A DNA stretch of 64,000 nt, taken from Christiangramia lutea (GTDB taxonomy: Bacteria > Bacteroidota > Bacteroidia > Flavobacteriales > Flavobacteriaceae). The stretch is from the NCBI RefSeq assembly GCF_022489035.1, contig NZ_JAKVTV010000001.1, positions 186,001-250,000 on the forward strand. Direction: 5' to 3'. Under the pieces are notes generated by a model that did not search any database, was not told where the DNA came from, and saw only the letters and a list, made by a program, of their open reading frames with translations. The number at the start of each line of letters is the position of its first letter. Position 1 is the first letter of the stretch. Of the stretch, positions 19,803 through 29,572 are shown one piece after another. The position numbers and the translations under genes were made by a program.

Positions 19803-20531
19803 ATGAGCAAAAAGGTGACTCCATACAAGGATTCCAAACTCACGAAAAAGAAGCAGGTAGAGAAAATGTTTGATAATATATCAGACAATTATGATGGTTT
19901 GAACAGGGTGATTTCACTAGGAACTGATGTTAAATGGAGAAAGAAGGTAGTAGCAGCTGTAAAAGCTACTAATCCTGATAGTATTCTTGATATCGCCACA
20001 GGCACCGGCGACCTGGCCATACAAATGGCAGAAACAGGCGCGACCCGAATTGTTGGACTAGACCTTTCTGAAGGTATGCTCAGAGTTGGCCGTAAAAAAA
20101 TTGCAGAAAAACAGATTGAATCAAAAATTGAAATGATACAGGGAGATTCTGAAAATCTTCCCTTTAAAGACAATTCGTTTGACGCCATTACAGTGGCTTT
20201 CGGAGTTCGAAATTTCGAAACTTTGGAAAAAGGCCTTGAAGAAATTTACAGAGTTTTGAAACCCGGGGGTATTTTCGTAGTATTGGAAACTTCGGTACCC
20301 ACTAAATTTCCCTACAAGCAGGGTTACCGTTTGTATTCAAATCTAATATTACCAGTTATCGGAAAGATCTTTTCGAAGGATAAAGATGCCTATTCATATT
20401 TAAGTGAAAGTGCAGCTAATTTTCCATACGGGATAACCTTCAACAATATTTTGAAGAAAATTGGGTTTATAGATGTAGTAGATTTACCACAAACATTTGG
20501 CGTATCCACCATATATACTGCCTCAAAGTAG
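19803..20531 (+). CDS. menG: Demethylmenaquinone methyltransferase
   Basis: About 242 residues from the ATG at 19803. A SAM-dependent C-methyltransferase of the UbiE/MenG family that performs the last step of menaquinone synthesis. Motifs are [11 protein letters not shown] (SAM loop), DLSEGML, the family signature AFGVRNFE and the GGIFVVLE strand. Bacteroidota respire with menaquinone, so MenG rather than UbiE activity is expected. porT follows only four bases after the stop, so the two are probably one operon. The start was chosen because the upstream TTG lies in the promoter. Confidence 0.93.
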   Translation: MSKKVTPYKDSKLTKKKQVEKMFDNISDNYDGLNRVISLGTDVKWRKKVVAAVKATNPDSILDIATGTGDLAIQMAETGATRIVGLDLSEGMLRVGRKKIAEKQIESKIEMIQGDSENLPFKDNSFDAITVAFGVRNFETLEKGLEEIYRVLKPGGIFVVLETSVPTKFPYKQGYRLYSNLILPVIGKIFSKDKDAYSYLSESAANFPYGITFNNILKKIGFIDVVDLPQTFGVSTIYTASK

Positions 20532-20535
20532 TACT

Positions 20536-21243
20536 ATGAAGAAAATTTTTGCCTTTACCCTTATGATGTTTTGCCTGCATACAACTCAGGCACAGTTATT
20601 TTCAGGAGAACGGGTATTGAATCAACAAAATTTTGATCAGCAACGTTGGTCCTGGGGTTACTTCCTTGGATTAAATAGCTATGATTTTAATTTCGATTAT
20701 AAAGAATATGACCCTAGCCCTGTAACAGGTCAAGACTTTGCAGTTGAAACCAGGACAGGGTTTAATGTAGGGCTAGTGGGGAACCTGAGATTAAACAACA
20801 ATTTTGACCTTCGTCTTGAACCTGGAGTTAATTTTAACACCAGGGGATATCAGGCTCTAAGGGCCGATGCTGATACTTACCGGGAAATTAGTTCTACTTA
20901 TGTACACATTCCTCTATTAGTGAAATTCAATGCGAACCGGCTCAATAATTTCAGACCATTTGTTGTAGGCGGGGTCTCTACTTCGATTAATTTAAGTAGT
21001 AACGAGAATAATCCCGATGATAACAGCGCAGGGCAGTTTCGAATGACGACAAATTCTTATTATTACGAAATAGGTTTTGGAATTGATTTATACCTCTATT
21101 ATTTCAAATTATCTCCCTCAATTCGCGGTGTTTTTGCAATTAACGATGAATTGATAAGAGATGCTGACCCTAATAGTCTTTATACAGGAAATGTGGACAA
21201 GATGTCTTCCAGAGCCGTATTCATCAATTTTGTTTTTCAGTAA
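20536..21243 (+). CDS. porT: Type IX secretion protein PorT/SprT
   Basis: About 235 residues from the ATG at 20536, which opens a clean signal peptide ending TTQAQ. The rest has the alternating pattern of an eight-strand outer-membrane beta-barrel (for example WSWGYFLGLNSYDF, and an end VFINFVFQ with terminal aromatic). PorT (SprT in gliding flavobacteria) is required for type IX secretion and gliding. The position directly behind menG/ubiE is a recurrent flavobacterial arrangement, as I recall it. Its 3' end overlaps the convergent SpoU gene by 20 bases. It fits the two T9SS cargo genes at the start of the window. Confidence 0.85.
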   Translation: MKKIFAFTLMMFCLHTTQAQLFSGERVLNQQNFDQQRWSWGYFLGLNSYDFNFDYKEYDPSPVTGQDFAVETRTGFNVGLVGNLRLNNNFDLRLEPGVNFNTRGYQALRADADTYREISSTYVHIPLLVKFNANRLNNFRPFVVGGVSTSINLSSNENNPDDNSAGQFRMTTNSYYYEIGFGIDLYLYYFKLSPSIRGVFAINDELIRDADPNSLYTGNVDKMSSRAVFINFVFQ

Positions 21244-21970
21244 AGGAAGACCGTCGAATTTCGCTTAAAATTATTGAAGTGGCTGTAGCCACATTTAAAC
21301 TTTCAGTTTTTTTAATTTTCCCGAACTGTGGAATATGGATTCGTTGATGCAAGAATTTTCCGATCTCGGGTGAAATACCATTAGCTTCATTTCCAAAAAT
21401 CACAATACCCTTCTGAGGAAGTTCAGATAAATAAACATTCTCCCCTTCAAGCATAGTACCCATTATGGAAGAAGAATTGTGTCGTGTAAGAAAATCTTCC
21501 AGATCAAGATAGGTAACATTTACTCTCGCCAAAGAACCCATCGTTGCCTGGATAACTTTCGGATTAAAACAGTCTACGGTATCGCTTGAACAGATTAACT
21601 CCTCCACTCCAAACCAGTCACATAATCTTATAATGGTCCCTAGATTCCCTGGATCGCGAATTCCATCCAGAGCGACAACCAGATCATTGAGCTTCACTTC
21701 CTTGTTAGCAGGAATTTCAAATATCGCAAGTGCTTTTTGAGGGGTCTTAAGAGAACTGATTTTTTTCAACTCTTTCTCGTCGATTTCAACTACTTTTTCA
21801 GGATCGACTTCAAAACTTTCTCCTGTTGTATATAATGTAACCAATTCAATCTCAGAATTCAAAAACTCTCCAATCCCTTTTATTCCCTCTACTACAAAGA
21901 GTTCATGAGTATTTCTAAACTTTTTTTGAGTAAGGCTTTTTATTAACTTAATCTGGCTTTTGCTTAGCAT
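21224..21970 (-). CDS. SpoU/TrmH-family RNA 2'-O-methyltransferase
   Basis: A 248-residue protein with all three SPOUT motifs: ALDGIRDPGNLGTIIR (motif 1), IVIFGNEANGIS (motif 2) and SLNVATATSIILSE (motif 3, part of the knot). The N-terminus has the substrate-binding region typical of TrmH-like enzymes. It methylates a ribose 2'-OH of tRNA or rRNA; the target base cannot be told from sequence. The start is an ATG at 21970. It is convergent and slightly overlapping with porT, and divergent from the TamA-like gene. Confidence 0.9.
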   Translation of the reverse strand: MLSKSQIKLIKSLTQKKFRNTHELFVVEGIKGIGEFLNSEIELVTLYTTGESFEVDPEKVVEIDEKELKKISSLKTPQKALAIFEIPANKEVKLNDLVVALDGIRDPGNLGTIIRLCDWFGVEELICSSDTVDCFNPKVIQATMGSLARVNVTYLDLEDFLTRHNSSSIMGTMLEGENVYLSELPQKGIVIFGNEANGISPEIGKFLHQRIHIPQFGKIKKTESLNVATATSIILSEIRRSSFTEKQN

Positions 21971-21980
21971 TAAAAAAATG

Positions 21981-21988
21981 TATTTTTG
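21981..21988 (+). promoter_or_regulatory. TAnnTTTG (-7) box for the TamA-like gene
   Basis: The bases TATTTTTG lie 19 bases before the TTG start at 22008, in the short divergent gap with the SpoU gene. Confidence 0.5.
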
Positions 21989-22007
21989 AGCCTCTAAACG
22001 CTACTGT

Positions 22008-24572
22008 TTGAAACGGCTTATCGCAAAAATATTATTATTTTTTATAACTCCTGTCTTAATAATTAGCTGTAATGCCGTAAAAAGACTAGAACCAAATGAA
22101 GACCTTTTGGTGAAAAATGAAATTTTCAGCGATGGAGAAAAGGTTAAAGACTCCAGGATATATAGCAGACTTTACCAGGAACCTAACACCAGGATCCTGG
22201 GATTTCCATTAAAATTGCATTTCTATAATCTTGCGAGACCTAATATTGATAGTATACTGGCTACGAATTACCTGGAAAATGAAAAAAAGAATAAGTTCTT
22301 AACCGGTTTGCTTTCAAGGAAACAGTTCGAGAAATATTTACACTCAAGGGTTGAATTCAACAAATGGCTAAAACGAACAGGCGAAGCCCCAGTTTTGGTA
22401 AACGAAGAGGAGAAACAAAAATCTGAAAACCGGCTTAAATCCTGGTATTGGAACAACGGATGGTTCAACGTAGAAGTTGATTCTGAGATCATTCCAATAG
22501 AAGATGAGGAAAAAAGAGCTAAGGTAGAATATTACGTAACCCCCAAGACCCCTTACGTGATAGATTCACTTAAAACAGAAATTTCTTCCACAGCCCTGGA
22601 TTCATTATACGAATTGAATAACACCGAAAGTAACATCAAAAAAGGCAAGCAGTATAATACGCTTGATTTTAATGAAGAACGCGATCGACTGTCCCAGTTA
22701 TTCAGAAATAATGGTGTTTATAATTTTGACCAGGAATATATAAGTTTTGATGCTGATACTGTTGATACAGACCATAAGGTCAACACTACCCTAATCATCA
22801 AGAACAGGAGAAATAATGAAGGTGACAGCATAACCAGGACACCTTTCAAAATACACAATATTAGTAAGGTGAACATTTTTACCGATTATGCATATTCCCA
22901 ACGCAACAATCTACTTACTGATAGTGCACGTTATGAAGGTTATACGCTTTACAGCTTTGATGAGATGCGTTATAAACCTGAGGCCATAAGCGACGCTATT
23001 TTCATAAAGCCCGGCACGATTTACACTGACACAGACAGAACCAGGACATACAACAGACTTAACGCTTTAAGAGTTTTTAGATACCCAGATATTCAATATA
23101 CTCCAGATCCCAGCGATTCAACCGGCACAGATCTGGTCACTAACATTTTCCTCTCTCCTCTTCCAAAATATTCTCTGGGATTCGATTTTGATGTTTCACA
23201 AAGTAATATCCAGGAATTCGGGATAGGGTTTGGAGGTTCTTTTTTGATAAGAAATATTTTTGGAGGTCTTGAAAATCTTGAGTTTTCAGGAAGAGGAAGC
23301 ATCGCATCATCAACAGATGCTGCAGCAAGCCGGGACGAAAACAGGTTTTTCGATATAACCGAGGTTGGTGCAGACATGAAACTAAGTCTTCCTCGTATTT
23401 TTTTACCGTTTAATACGGAAAAGATCATCCCGAAATACATGTCACCATTCACCAGTATGAGCCTGGGATTCAGCACTCAAAGAAATATTGGTCTAGACAA
23501 ACAAACTTTCTCTGGGATACTTAATTATAATTGGAAACCTTCGAAAAAACTCTCCAATAGTTTCGACTTTTTAAATATTCAATATGTTCGAAATCTAAAT
23601 CCGGAGAATTACTTTAATGTCTACCGTAATTCTTTCGAGGAGCTTAATAATATCGCCCAGGACTCTAATTTTGATTTTAATGACCCAAACGAGGATCCGG
23701 TTCTGGAGATTCCCGATGAGGCAGACGAATTTATTGATTATGTAATTTCAGATGAATTCCCTAACACAGGTCTTACCGGAGAAGATTTTTTCAATGTACT
23801 GGACATTTATGAAAGAAAACTTAGACTCACTGAGAACAACCTGATATTTGCAACTAATTTCACTTATTTATGGAATACCCGGGAAAGCTTGTATGATAAG
23901 GAATTCTCAAGATTCAGGTTTAAGGTGGAGACGGCAGGTAATTTGCTTTCAGCCTTGTCTGGTGTGTTCAATTATGAACAGAATGACCAGGGCTTCGATA
24001 AAGTAATTGGTGTAGCTTATTCTCAATACATCAAAACTGAAATCGATTTTATTAAACACTGGGACCTTGGAAGTGACCAGATATTTGCTGCCCGTGCATT
24101 TGGCGGAATTGCCATTCCCTATGGAAATTCCAATAGTATTCCTATCACCAAAACATTTTTTGGTGGAGGACCCAATGACAATCGTGCATGGCAGGCATAC
24201 GATCTGGGACCGGGAAGTAGCGGAAGTATCCTAGAATTTAATGAGGCTAATATGAAACTGGCTTTTAATGGCGAATATCGCTTCGGACTTATTGATGAAT
24301 TTAAAGGTGCTCTTTTTGTTGACGTTGGGAACATCTGGAACGTATTGGATAATGTAAATGTTCCGGAATACAAATTCGAAGGAATTGAGGACCTTAAAGA
24401 GCTAGCTATTGGAAGTGGTTTTGGAATTAGATACGACTTTAACTTTTTCGTTCTAAGATTCGATATTGGTTTTAAAACCCACGATCCCGCCCAACCGGCC
24501 GGTAAGCGTTGGTTCAGAGATTACAATTTCTCACATGCGGTATATAATGTAGGAATCAATTATCCTTTCTAA
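22008..24572 (+). CDS. BamA/TamA (Omp85) family outer-membrane lipoprotein
   Basis: 854 residues. The N-terminus is a lipoprotein signal (VLIISC lipobox, Cys21), followed by POTRA-like segments (KAKVEYYVTPKTPYVIDSL; FKIHNISKVNIFTDY) and a C-terminal 16-strand barrel ending VYNVGINYPF with a terminal Phe, the Omp85 end signal. Late GALFVDVGNIW and GFGIRYDFNFFVLRFDIGF blocks match the surface-antigen domain. Known members insert or translocate outer-membrane proteins. Lipidation of an Omp85 protein is a recurrent Bacteroidota variant. Translation seems to begin at TTG 22008, since it opens the signal peptide and no ATG is available upstream in frame. Confidence 0.86.
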   Translation: MKRLIAKILLFFITPVLIISCNAVKRLEPNEDLLVKNEIFSDGEKVKDSRIYSRLYQEPNTRILGFPLKLHFYNLARPNIDSILATNYLENEKKNKFLTGLLSRKQFEKYLHSRVEFNKWLKRTGEAPVLVNEEEKQKSENRLKSWYWNNGWFNVEVDSEIIPIEDEEKRAKVEYYVTPKTPYVIDSLKTEISSTALDSLYELNNTESNIKKGKQYNTLDFNEERDRLSQLFRNNGVYNFDQEYISFDADTVDTDHKVNTTLIIKNRRNNEGDSITRTPFKIHNISKVNIFTDYAYSQRNNLLTDSARYEGYTLYSFDEMRYKPEAISDAIFIKPGTIYTDTDRTRTYNRLNALRVFRYPDIQYTPDPSDSTGTDLVTNIFLSPLPKYSLGFDFDVSQSNIQEFGIGFGGSFLIRNIFGGLENLEFSGRGSIASSTDAAASRDENRFFDITEVGADMKLSLPRIFLPFNTEKIIPKYMSPFTSMSLGFSTQRNIGLDKQTFSGILNYNWKPSKKLSNSFDFLNIQYVRNLNPENYFNVYRNSFEELNNIAQDSNFDFNDPNEDPVLEIPDEADEFIDYVISDEFPNTGLTGEDFFNVLDIYERKLRLTENNLIFATNFTYLWNTRESLYDKEFSRFRFKVETAGNLLSALSGVFNYEQNDQGFDKVIGVAYSQYIKTEIDFIKHWDLGSDQIFAARAFGGIAIPYGNSNSIPITKTFFGGGPNDNRAWQAYDLGPGSSGSILEFNEANMKLAFNGEYRFGLIDEFKGALFVDVGNIWNVLDNVNVPEYKFEGIEDLKELAIGSGFGIRYDFNFFVLRFDIGFKTHDPAQPAGKRWFRDYNFSHAVYNVGINYPF

Positions 24573-24587
24573 GCCAGTTTATTTTCT

Positions 24588-24595
24588 TATTTTTG
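24588..24595 (+). promoter_or_regulatory. TAnnTTTG (-7) box for fbaA
   Basis: The bases TATTTTTG lie 21 bases upstream of the fbaA ATG. Confidence 0.6.
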
Positions 24596-24616
24596 TAAGC
24601 CTAATCAACAAAAGTT

Positions 24617-25684
24617 ATGAGTCATAATATTAAACCAGGCGTTGCCACAGGAAAAGAAGTTCAGGAAATTTTCAATTATGCCAAAGAGAAGGGTTTCGCA
24701 CTTCCCGCGGTAAATGTTATAGGTTCTAGCAGTATAAATGCGGTACTTGAAACTGCTGCAGAATTAAACTCTCCGGTAATTATTCAATTTTCTAATGGTG
24801 GAGCTCAGTTTAATGCAGGAAAAGGTCTTTCGAACGATGGTGAACGTGCTGCAGTTGCCGGTGGTGTTGCAGGTGCAAAACATGTACATGAATTAGCCAA
24901 ATTATATGGGGTTCCTGTGATTATGCATACAGACCATTGCGCTAAGAAATTACTGCCATGGATCGATGGATTACTTGATGCCAGTGAAAAACATTATGAG
25001 CAATTCGGGAAACCTTTATATAGCTCGCATATGATCGATCTTTCTGAGGAGCCTCTTGAAGAGAACATGGAGATCTGTAAAAAATATCTCGAGCGCATGT
25101 CTAAAATGGGAATGACCCTTGAAATTGAACTAGGGATCACTGGTGGTGAAGAAGACGGTGTAGATAATACAGATGTAGATTCTTCAAAACTATACACTCA
25201 ACCAGAAGAAGTTGCATATGCATACGAAGAGCTTAGTAAAGTAAGTGATCAATTCACCATTGCAGCGGCATTTGGAAATGTACATGGAGTATATAAACCA
25301 GGTAATGTAAAACTTACCCCTACCATCCTTAAGGATTCACAGGAATATATCACCAAGAAATATAATGTAGAGAAAAATCATATTGATTTTGTTTTCCATG
25401 GCGGAAGTGGCTCAACTGTAGAAGAAATTCGTGAAGCTATTGGTTACGGGGTAATTAAAATGAATATAGACACAGACCTTCAATACGCATATATGGAAGG
25501 TGTTCGTGATTATATGGGAAGCAGAAAGGATTATCTTGCGAACCAGATTGGAAATCCAGAAGGAGAGGATGTACCAAATAAAAAATATTACGACCCTAGA
25601 AAATGGGTTCGTGAAGGAGAATTGACTTTTAAGGCCAGATTAAAAAAAGCCTTTGAAGATCTTAATAACGTAAACACACTATAA
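24617..25684 (+). CDS. fbaA: Fructose-bisphosphate aldolase, class II
   Basis: A 355-residue class II, metal-dependent aldolase interconverting fructose 1,6-bisphosphate with dihydroxyacetone phosphate and glyceraldehyde 3-phosphate. Visible: LPAVNVIGSSSINAVLE at the N-terminus, the zinc-ligand motif MHTDHCAKK, ELGITGGEEDGVDN, FGNVHGVY and FHGGSGST, and the substrate-binding KMNIDTDLQ. Length fits the type A (E. coli FbaA-like) group. It has its own promoter box and is followed by a short palindrome and T-rich stretch. Role is glycolysis and gluconeogenesis in the cytosol. Confidence 0.95.
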   Translation: MSHNIKPGVATGKEVQEIFNYAKEKGFALPAVNVIGSSSINAVLETAAELNSPVIIQFSNGGAQFNAGKGLSNDGERAAVAGGVAGAKHVHELAKLYGVPVIMHTDHCAKKLLPWIDGLLDASEKHYEQFGKPLYSSHMIDLSEEPLEENMEICKKYLERMSKMGMTLEIELGITGGEEDGVDNTDVDSSKLYTQPEEVAYAYEELSKVSDQFTIAAAFGNVHGVYKPGNVKLTPTILKDSQEYITKKYNVEKNHIDFVFHGGSGSTVEEIREAIGYGVIKMNIDTDLQYAYMEGVRDYMGSRKDYLANQIGNPEGEDVPNKKYYDPRKWVREGELTFKARLKKAFEDLNNVNTL

Positions 25685-25702
25685 AATAAAATAACAGTCT
25701 TT

Positions 25703-25724
25703 CCTTTCGAAAGGCTATTTTTTA
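25703..25724 (+). terminator. Weak terminator-like palindrome after fbaA
   Basis: A 12-bp perfect palindrome (CCTTTCGAAAGG) is followed after four bases by a run of T. The loop would be tight, so this is a weak candidate. Confidence 0.4.
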
Positions 25725-25765
25725 TTGCCATAAGTTGACCATCGAAAGATAAAAATTGAAAGAAA

Positions 25766-26623
25766 ATGGCTTGGTTTAAAAGAACACAAAAAGGTATACA
25801 AACACCTACAGAACAAAAAAAAGATGTCCCTAAAGGTTTATGGTATAAATCCCCTACAGGCAAAATAGTTGATGCTGAACAATTGGAAAGCAACTTCTAT
25901 GTGAGCCCGGAAGATGGTTACCATGTTAGAATTGGGAGCAACGAATATTTTAAGATCCTTTTTGACGATAATAAATACAAGGAACTTGATAAAGGAATGA
26001 CTTCTAAAGATCCTTTAAATTTCGAAGACACCAAGAAATATACAGATAGGCTAAAAGCCGCTCAGGACAAAACAGGACTAAAAGATGCTGTGAGATGTGC
26101 CGTTGGAAAATCCAAAGGTAAAGATCTGGTTATAGCCTGTATGGATTTTAAATTCGTTGGAGGAAGTATGGGATCTGTTGTTGGTGAGAAAATTGCCAGA
26201 GCTGCAGATCATGCTTTAAAGAATAAAATTCCTTTTATGATCATCTCAAAATCTGGAGGTGCCAGAATGCAGGAAGCCGCTCTTTCTTTAATGCAGTTAG
26301 CTAAAACCTCGGTAAAACTTGCTCAGCTGGCAGATGCTAAAATACCTTATATTTCCTTAGCAACCGATCCAACTACTGGGGGAACAACCGCTTCTTTTGC
26401 GATGCTGGGAGATATTAATATTTCTGAACCCGGAGCTTTGATAGGATTTGCAGGACCGCGTGTTGTAAAAGATACTACAGGAAAAGATCTTCCGAAAGAT
26501 TTTCAGACTGCTGAATTCCTTAAAGAAAAAGGCTTCCTGGACTTTATCACCAAAAGATCTGAATTGAAAGATAAGGTAAACCTTTACCTGGATCTAATTC
26601 AGAATCAGCCGGTAAGAGCATAA
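25766..26623 (+). CDS. accD: Acetyl-CoA carboxylase carboxyltransferase beta subunit
   Basis: 285 residues. AccD forms the carboxyltransferase with AccA and moves the carboxyl group from biotin to acetyl-CoA in fatty-acid synthesis. Visible: [34 protein letters not shown] and [12 protein letters not shown], all in the crotonase-like core. The N-terminal zinc-ribbon region is present in outline ([11 protein letters not shown]...[14 protein letters not shown]), but all four zinc cysteines are replaced (Ser, Gly/Ile, Ser, Asp positions) and the first 70 residues contain no Cys. The enzyme probably folds without zinc. I believe other flavobacterial AccD proteins share this. Confidence 0.93.
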   Translation: MAWFKRTQKGIQTPTEQKKDVPKGLWYKSPTGKIVDAEQLESNFYVSPEDGYHVRIGSNEYFKILFDDNKYKELDKGMTSKDPLNFEDTKKYTDRLKAAQDKTGLKDAVRCAVGKSKGKDLVIACMDFKFVGGSMGSVVGEKIARAADHALKNKIPFMIISKSGGARMQEAALSLMQLAKTSVKLAQLADAKIPYISLATDPTTGGTTASFAMLGDINISEPGALIGFAGPRVVKDTTGKDLPKDFQTAEFLKEKGFLDFITKRSELKDKVNLYLDLIQNQPVRA

Positions 26624-26674
26624 AATCCACTGAATAAAAAAAGCAGTTTAAGTAGGTAATTTTCAAATTAGTAG

Positions 26675-26682
26675 TATCTTTG
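26675..26682 (+). promoter_or_regulatory. TAnnTTTG (-7) box for rpsO
   Basis: The bases TATCTTTG lie 52 bases upstream of the rpsO ATG, leaving a leader of about 45 nt that contains a small hairpin. Confidence 0.6.
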
Positions 26683-26687
26683 CCGCC

Positions 26688-26704
26688 TGACAGAAAAACT
26701 GTCA
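26688..26704 (+). promoter_or_regulatory. Hairpin in rpsO leader
   Basis: TGACAG and CTGTCA form a perfect 6-bp stem with a five-A loop, located between the promoter box and the rpsO start. S15 represses its own mRNA through leader structures in several bacteria, so this could be its binding site. That role is inferred. Confidence 0.4.
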
Positions 26705-26734
26705 ATACATAAAAATCATTTAAATAATATTGGA

Positions 26735-27004
26735 ATGTATTTAGCAAAAGAGAAAAAAGAAGAGATCTTCGCAAAGCACGGTAAAGGAAAGAACGATACC
26801 GGATCGGCTGAAGGACAGATCGCATTGTTCACTTACAGAATCGCTCACCTTTCTGAGCACCTGAAGAAAAACCGTAAGGATTTCAATTCAGAGCGTTCAC
26901 TGGTAAGGCTGGTTGGTAAAAGAAGAAGTCTTCTAGACTACTTGATGAAGAAGGATATCATGAGGTATCGTGCCATCGTTAAGGAACTAGGATTAAGAAA
27001 ATAA
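26735..27004 (+). CDS. rpsO: 30S ribosomal protein S15
   Basis: An 89-residue protein of normal S15 length. Family landmarks are TGSAEGQIALFTYRIAHLSEHLK and LVGKRRSLLDYL. It is a primary binder of the 16S rRNA central domain. The gene is followed by a strong terminator and then pnp; the rpsO-pnp order is conserved in many bacteria. A promoter box and a small leader hairpin precede it. Confidence 0.97.
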   Translation: MYLAKEKKEEIFAKHGKGKNDTGSAEGQIALFTYRIAHLSEHLKKNRKDFNSERSLVRLVGKRRSLLDYLMKKDIMRYRAIVKELGLRK

Positions 27005-27010
27005 TTTTCA

Positions 27011-27035
27011 GGGGCGCATTAGCGCCCCTTTTTTT
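27011..27035 (+). terminator. Intrinsic terminator after rpsO
   Basis: A 7-bp GC-rich stem (GGGGCGC/GCGCCCC) with a four-base loop followed by seven T. It separates rpsO from pnp. Confidence 0.9.
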
Positions 27036-27205
27036 ATATATTAGATTGGCCTGTAAAGGCATTCAAAAATTGTCGCCCAGGGGGTAGTTTTTCATTGGTC
27101 AACACACAACTACACACAACACACAACCCGGCCGTCCGGATGGCGGAGACCTTTGTTTAACTAAATGATCTGGTTGAAGTTATTCAGATCAAATTCGAAA
27201 TTATT

Positions 27206-29425
27206 ATGATTCCACAAACATTTAAGGAGGTTATCGATCTAGGAGATGGCAGAACCATTTCCCTCGAGACCGGAAAATTGGCAAAACAGGCTCACGGGTC
27301 GGTTGTTGTTCAAATGGGTAACGCTATGTTACTTTGTACGGTAGTGTCTTCATACACTCCTACCACAATGGATTTCTTTCCATTAACATTAGATTATCGT
27401 GAAAAATTTGCTGCTGCAGGTCTTTTCCCTGGAGGTTACTTTAAGAGAGAAGCGAGACCAAGCAGTGAAGAAATTTTAGTAATGCGTTTAGTAGACCGTG
27501 TACTTCGTCCACTATTCCCTAAAGACTATAAATTTGAAACCCAGGTAATGATCCAGTTAATGTCTCATGACGATGAAGTTATGCCAGACGCATTAGCAGG
27601 ACTTGCCGCATCTGCCGCTATTCAGTTATCTGACATTCCTTTTGAAACTCCAATTTCAGAAGCTAGAGTTGCCAGAATTAATGGCGAATTTGTGCTTAAC
27701 CCAAGCAGAGAAAAACTTGCTGAAGCAGACATGGATATCATGGTTGGTGCTTCTGCAGACTCGGTTATGATGGTTGAAGGACAGATGGACGAATGTTCTG
27801 AAGAAGAAATGGCCGAGGCTATTAAATTCGCACATGAAGCTATAAAAGTTCAGTGTGAAGCTCAGACCAGACTTGCTGAAGCATTCGGTAAAAAAGAAAC
27901 TCGTGAGTATGAAGTAGCAGAAACTGATGAAGATCTTGAAAAGAAAATTCATGAAGCAACTTATCAGAAGGCTTACGATATCGCGAAAAGCGGAACTAGC
28001 AAAAAAGAAAGAAGTCAGGCTTTTTCTGATCTGAAAGATGAAGTAAAGGCGATGTTTTCTGAAGAGGAACTAGAAGAGAAAGGTAAAATGATCTCTGGTT
28101 ATTTCGCTGCTGCACATAAAAATGCGGTACGTGATCTTACTCTTAAAGAAGGAATTAGACTTGACGGTAGAAAGACAGACGAAATTCGTCCTATCTGGTG
28201 TGAAGTAGATTACCTTCCATCTACACATGGTTCAGCGATCTTTACTCGTGGAGAAACTCAGGCGCTTGCTACGGTAACCCTGGGAACTTCAAGAGAAGCT
28301 AACCAGGTAGACCTTCCAACACAACAAGGAGAAGAGACTTTCTATTTACATTATAACTTCCCTCCTTTCTCAACCGGAGAAGCTTACCCAATTAGAGGTA
28401 CTTCAAGACGTGAGATCGGTCACGGAAACCTTGCTCAAAGAGCATTAAAAGGAATGATCCCTGCTGATTGTCCTTATACTGTACGTGTTGTATCTGAAGT
28501 TTTGGAATCTAATGGTTCTTCTTCTATGGCAACAGTTTGTGCGGGAACAATGTCCTTAATGGATGCAGGTGTTCAACTTAAGAAGCCAGTTTCTGGTATT
28601 GCCATGGGACTAATTTCTGATGGTGAAAATTATGCGGTACTTTCAGATATTCTTGGTGACGAGGATCACCTTGGTGATATGGACTTTAAAGTAACCGGAA
28701 CTGAGGATGGTATTACTGCCTGCCAGATGGATATCAAGATCAAGGGACTTTCTTACGAGATCCTTGTGAATGCATTGAAACAAGCAAGAGCAGGAAGACT
28801 TCATATCCTTGAAAAACTTACTGAAACCATCCCTGCTCCTAGCCAGAATGTAAAAGCACATTCTCCAAAGATCATTACCAGAAGAATTCCGAACGAATTT
28901 ATTGGTGCATTGATCGGGCCTGGTGGAAAAGTGATTCAGGAACTTCAAAAAGAGACTAAAACAGAGATCGTGATCAATGAAGATCCGGTAACGGAAGAAG
29001 GTATCGTTGAAATTCTTGGAACTCAGCAGGAAGGAATCGATAAAGTTCTTGCGAAGATCGACTCTATTACGTTCAAGCCGGAAAAAGGGAGCGTATACGA
29101 GGTAAAAGTGATCAAGATCCTTGATTTTGGTGCTGTGGTAGAGTATGTAGATGCTCCGGGCAACGAAGTTTTACTTCACATTTCTGAATTGGCATGGGAA
29201 CGTACCAATGATGTAAATGATGTGGTAAAAATGGGAGATGTGATAGATGTGAAATATTTCGGTATGGATCCTAAAACGCGTAAGGAAAAAGTTTCAAGAA
29301 AAGCTATTCTTCCAAAGCCGGAAGGTTTCAAGGAAAGGGCTCCAAGAGACAACAATCGCGGCAGAGACAATAGAGGTCGTGACAATCGTCGCGACGACAG
29401 AAAACCAAGGGAAAAAAGAGATTAA
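27206..29425 (+). CDS. pnp: Polyribonucleotide nucleotidyltransferase (PNPase)
   Basis: 739 residues. PNPase degrades RNA phosphorolytically 3' to 5'. Two RNase PH cores are visible ([33 protein letters not shown]), with an all-helical linker between them, then a KH domain ([20 protein letters not shown]) and an S1 domain ([20 protein letters not shown]). The protein ends in a low-complexity tail with RGRDNRG-type repeats, likely an RNA-binding extension. It lies 201 bp after rpsO, past a strong terminator, so it probably has its own promoter; its leader holds a CA-rich stretch and a small palindrome. A terminator follows. Confidence 0.96.
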   Translation: MIPQTFKEVIDLGDGRTISLETGKLAKQAHGSVVVQMGNAMLLCTVVSSYTPTTMDFFPLTLDYREKFAAAGLFPGGYFKREARPSSEEILVMRLVDRVLRPLFPKDYKFETQVMIQLMSHDDEVMPDALAGLAASAAIQLSDIPFETPISEARVARINGEFVLNPSREKLAEADMDIMVGASADSVMMVEGQMDECSEEEMAEAIKFAHEAIKVQCEAQTRLAEAFGKKETREYEVAETDEDLEKKIHEATYQKAYDIAKSGTSKKERSQAFSDLKDEVKAMFSEEELEEKGKMISGYFAAAHKNAVRDLTLKEGIRLDGRKTDEIRPIWCEVDYLPSTHGSAIFTRGETQALATVTLGTSREANQVDLPTQQGEETFYLHYNFPPFSTGEAYPIRGTSRREIGHGNLAQRALKGMIPADCPYTVRVVSEVLESNGSSSMATVCAGTMSLMDAGVQLKKPVSGIAMGLISDGENYAVLSDILGDEDHLGDMDFKVTGTEDGITACQMDIKIKGLSYEILVNALKQARAGRLHILEKLTETIPAPSQNVKAHSPKIITRRIPNEFIGALIGPGGKVIQELQKETKTEIVINEDPVTEEGIVEILGTQQEGIDKVLAKIDSITFKPEKGSVYEVKVIKILDFGAVVEYVDAPGNEVLLHISELAWERTNDVNDVVKMGDVIDVKYFGMDPKTRKEKVSRKAILPKPEGFKERAPRDNNRGRDNRGRDNRRDDRKPREKRD

Positions 29426-29450
29426 TAAATCTTCTTTTTAATAATTTTCA

Positions 29451-29479
29451 AGCCCATGTAAAATGCATGGGCTTTTTTA
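29451..29479 (+). terminator. Intrinsic terminator after pnp
   Basis: An 8-bp stem (AGCCCATG/CATGGGCT) with a seven-base loop and a run of T. Confidence 0.88.
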
Positions 29480-29572
29480 TTTGCAATTTTTTTTGAGTCC
29501 ATGAAATTATCCTGAAAATATTTCGACTACCTGCCTGCTGAGTTAAATAAAGATTTTTTTGTCCATGAATTT

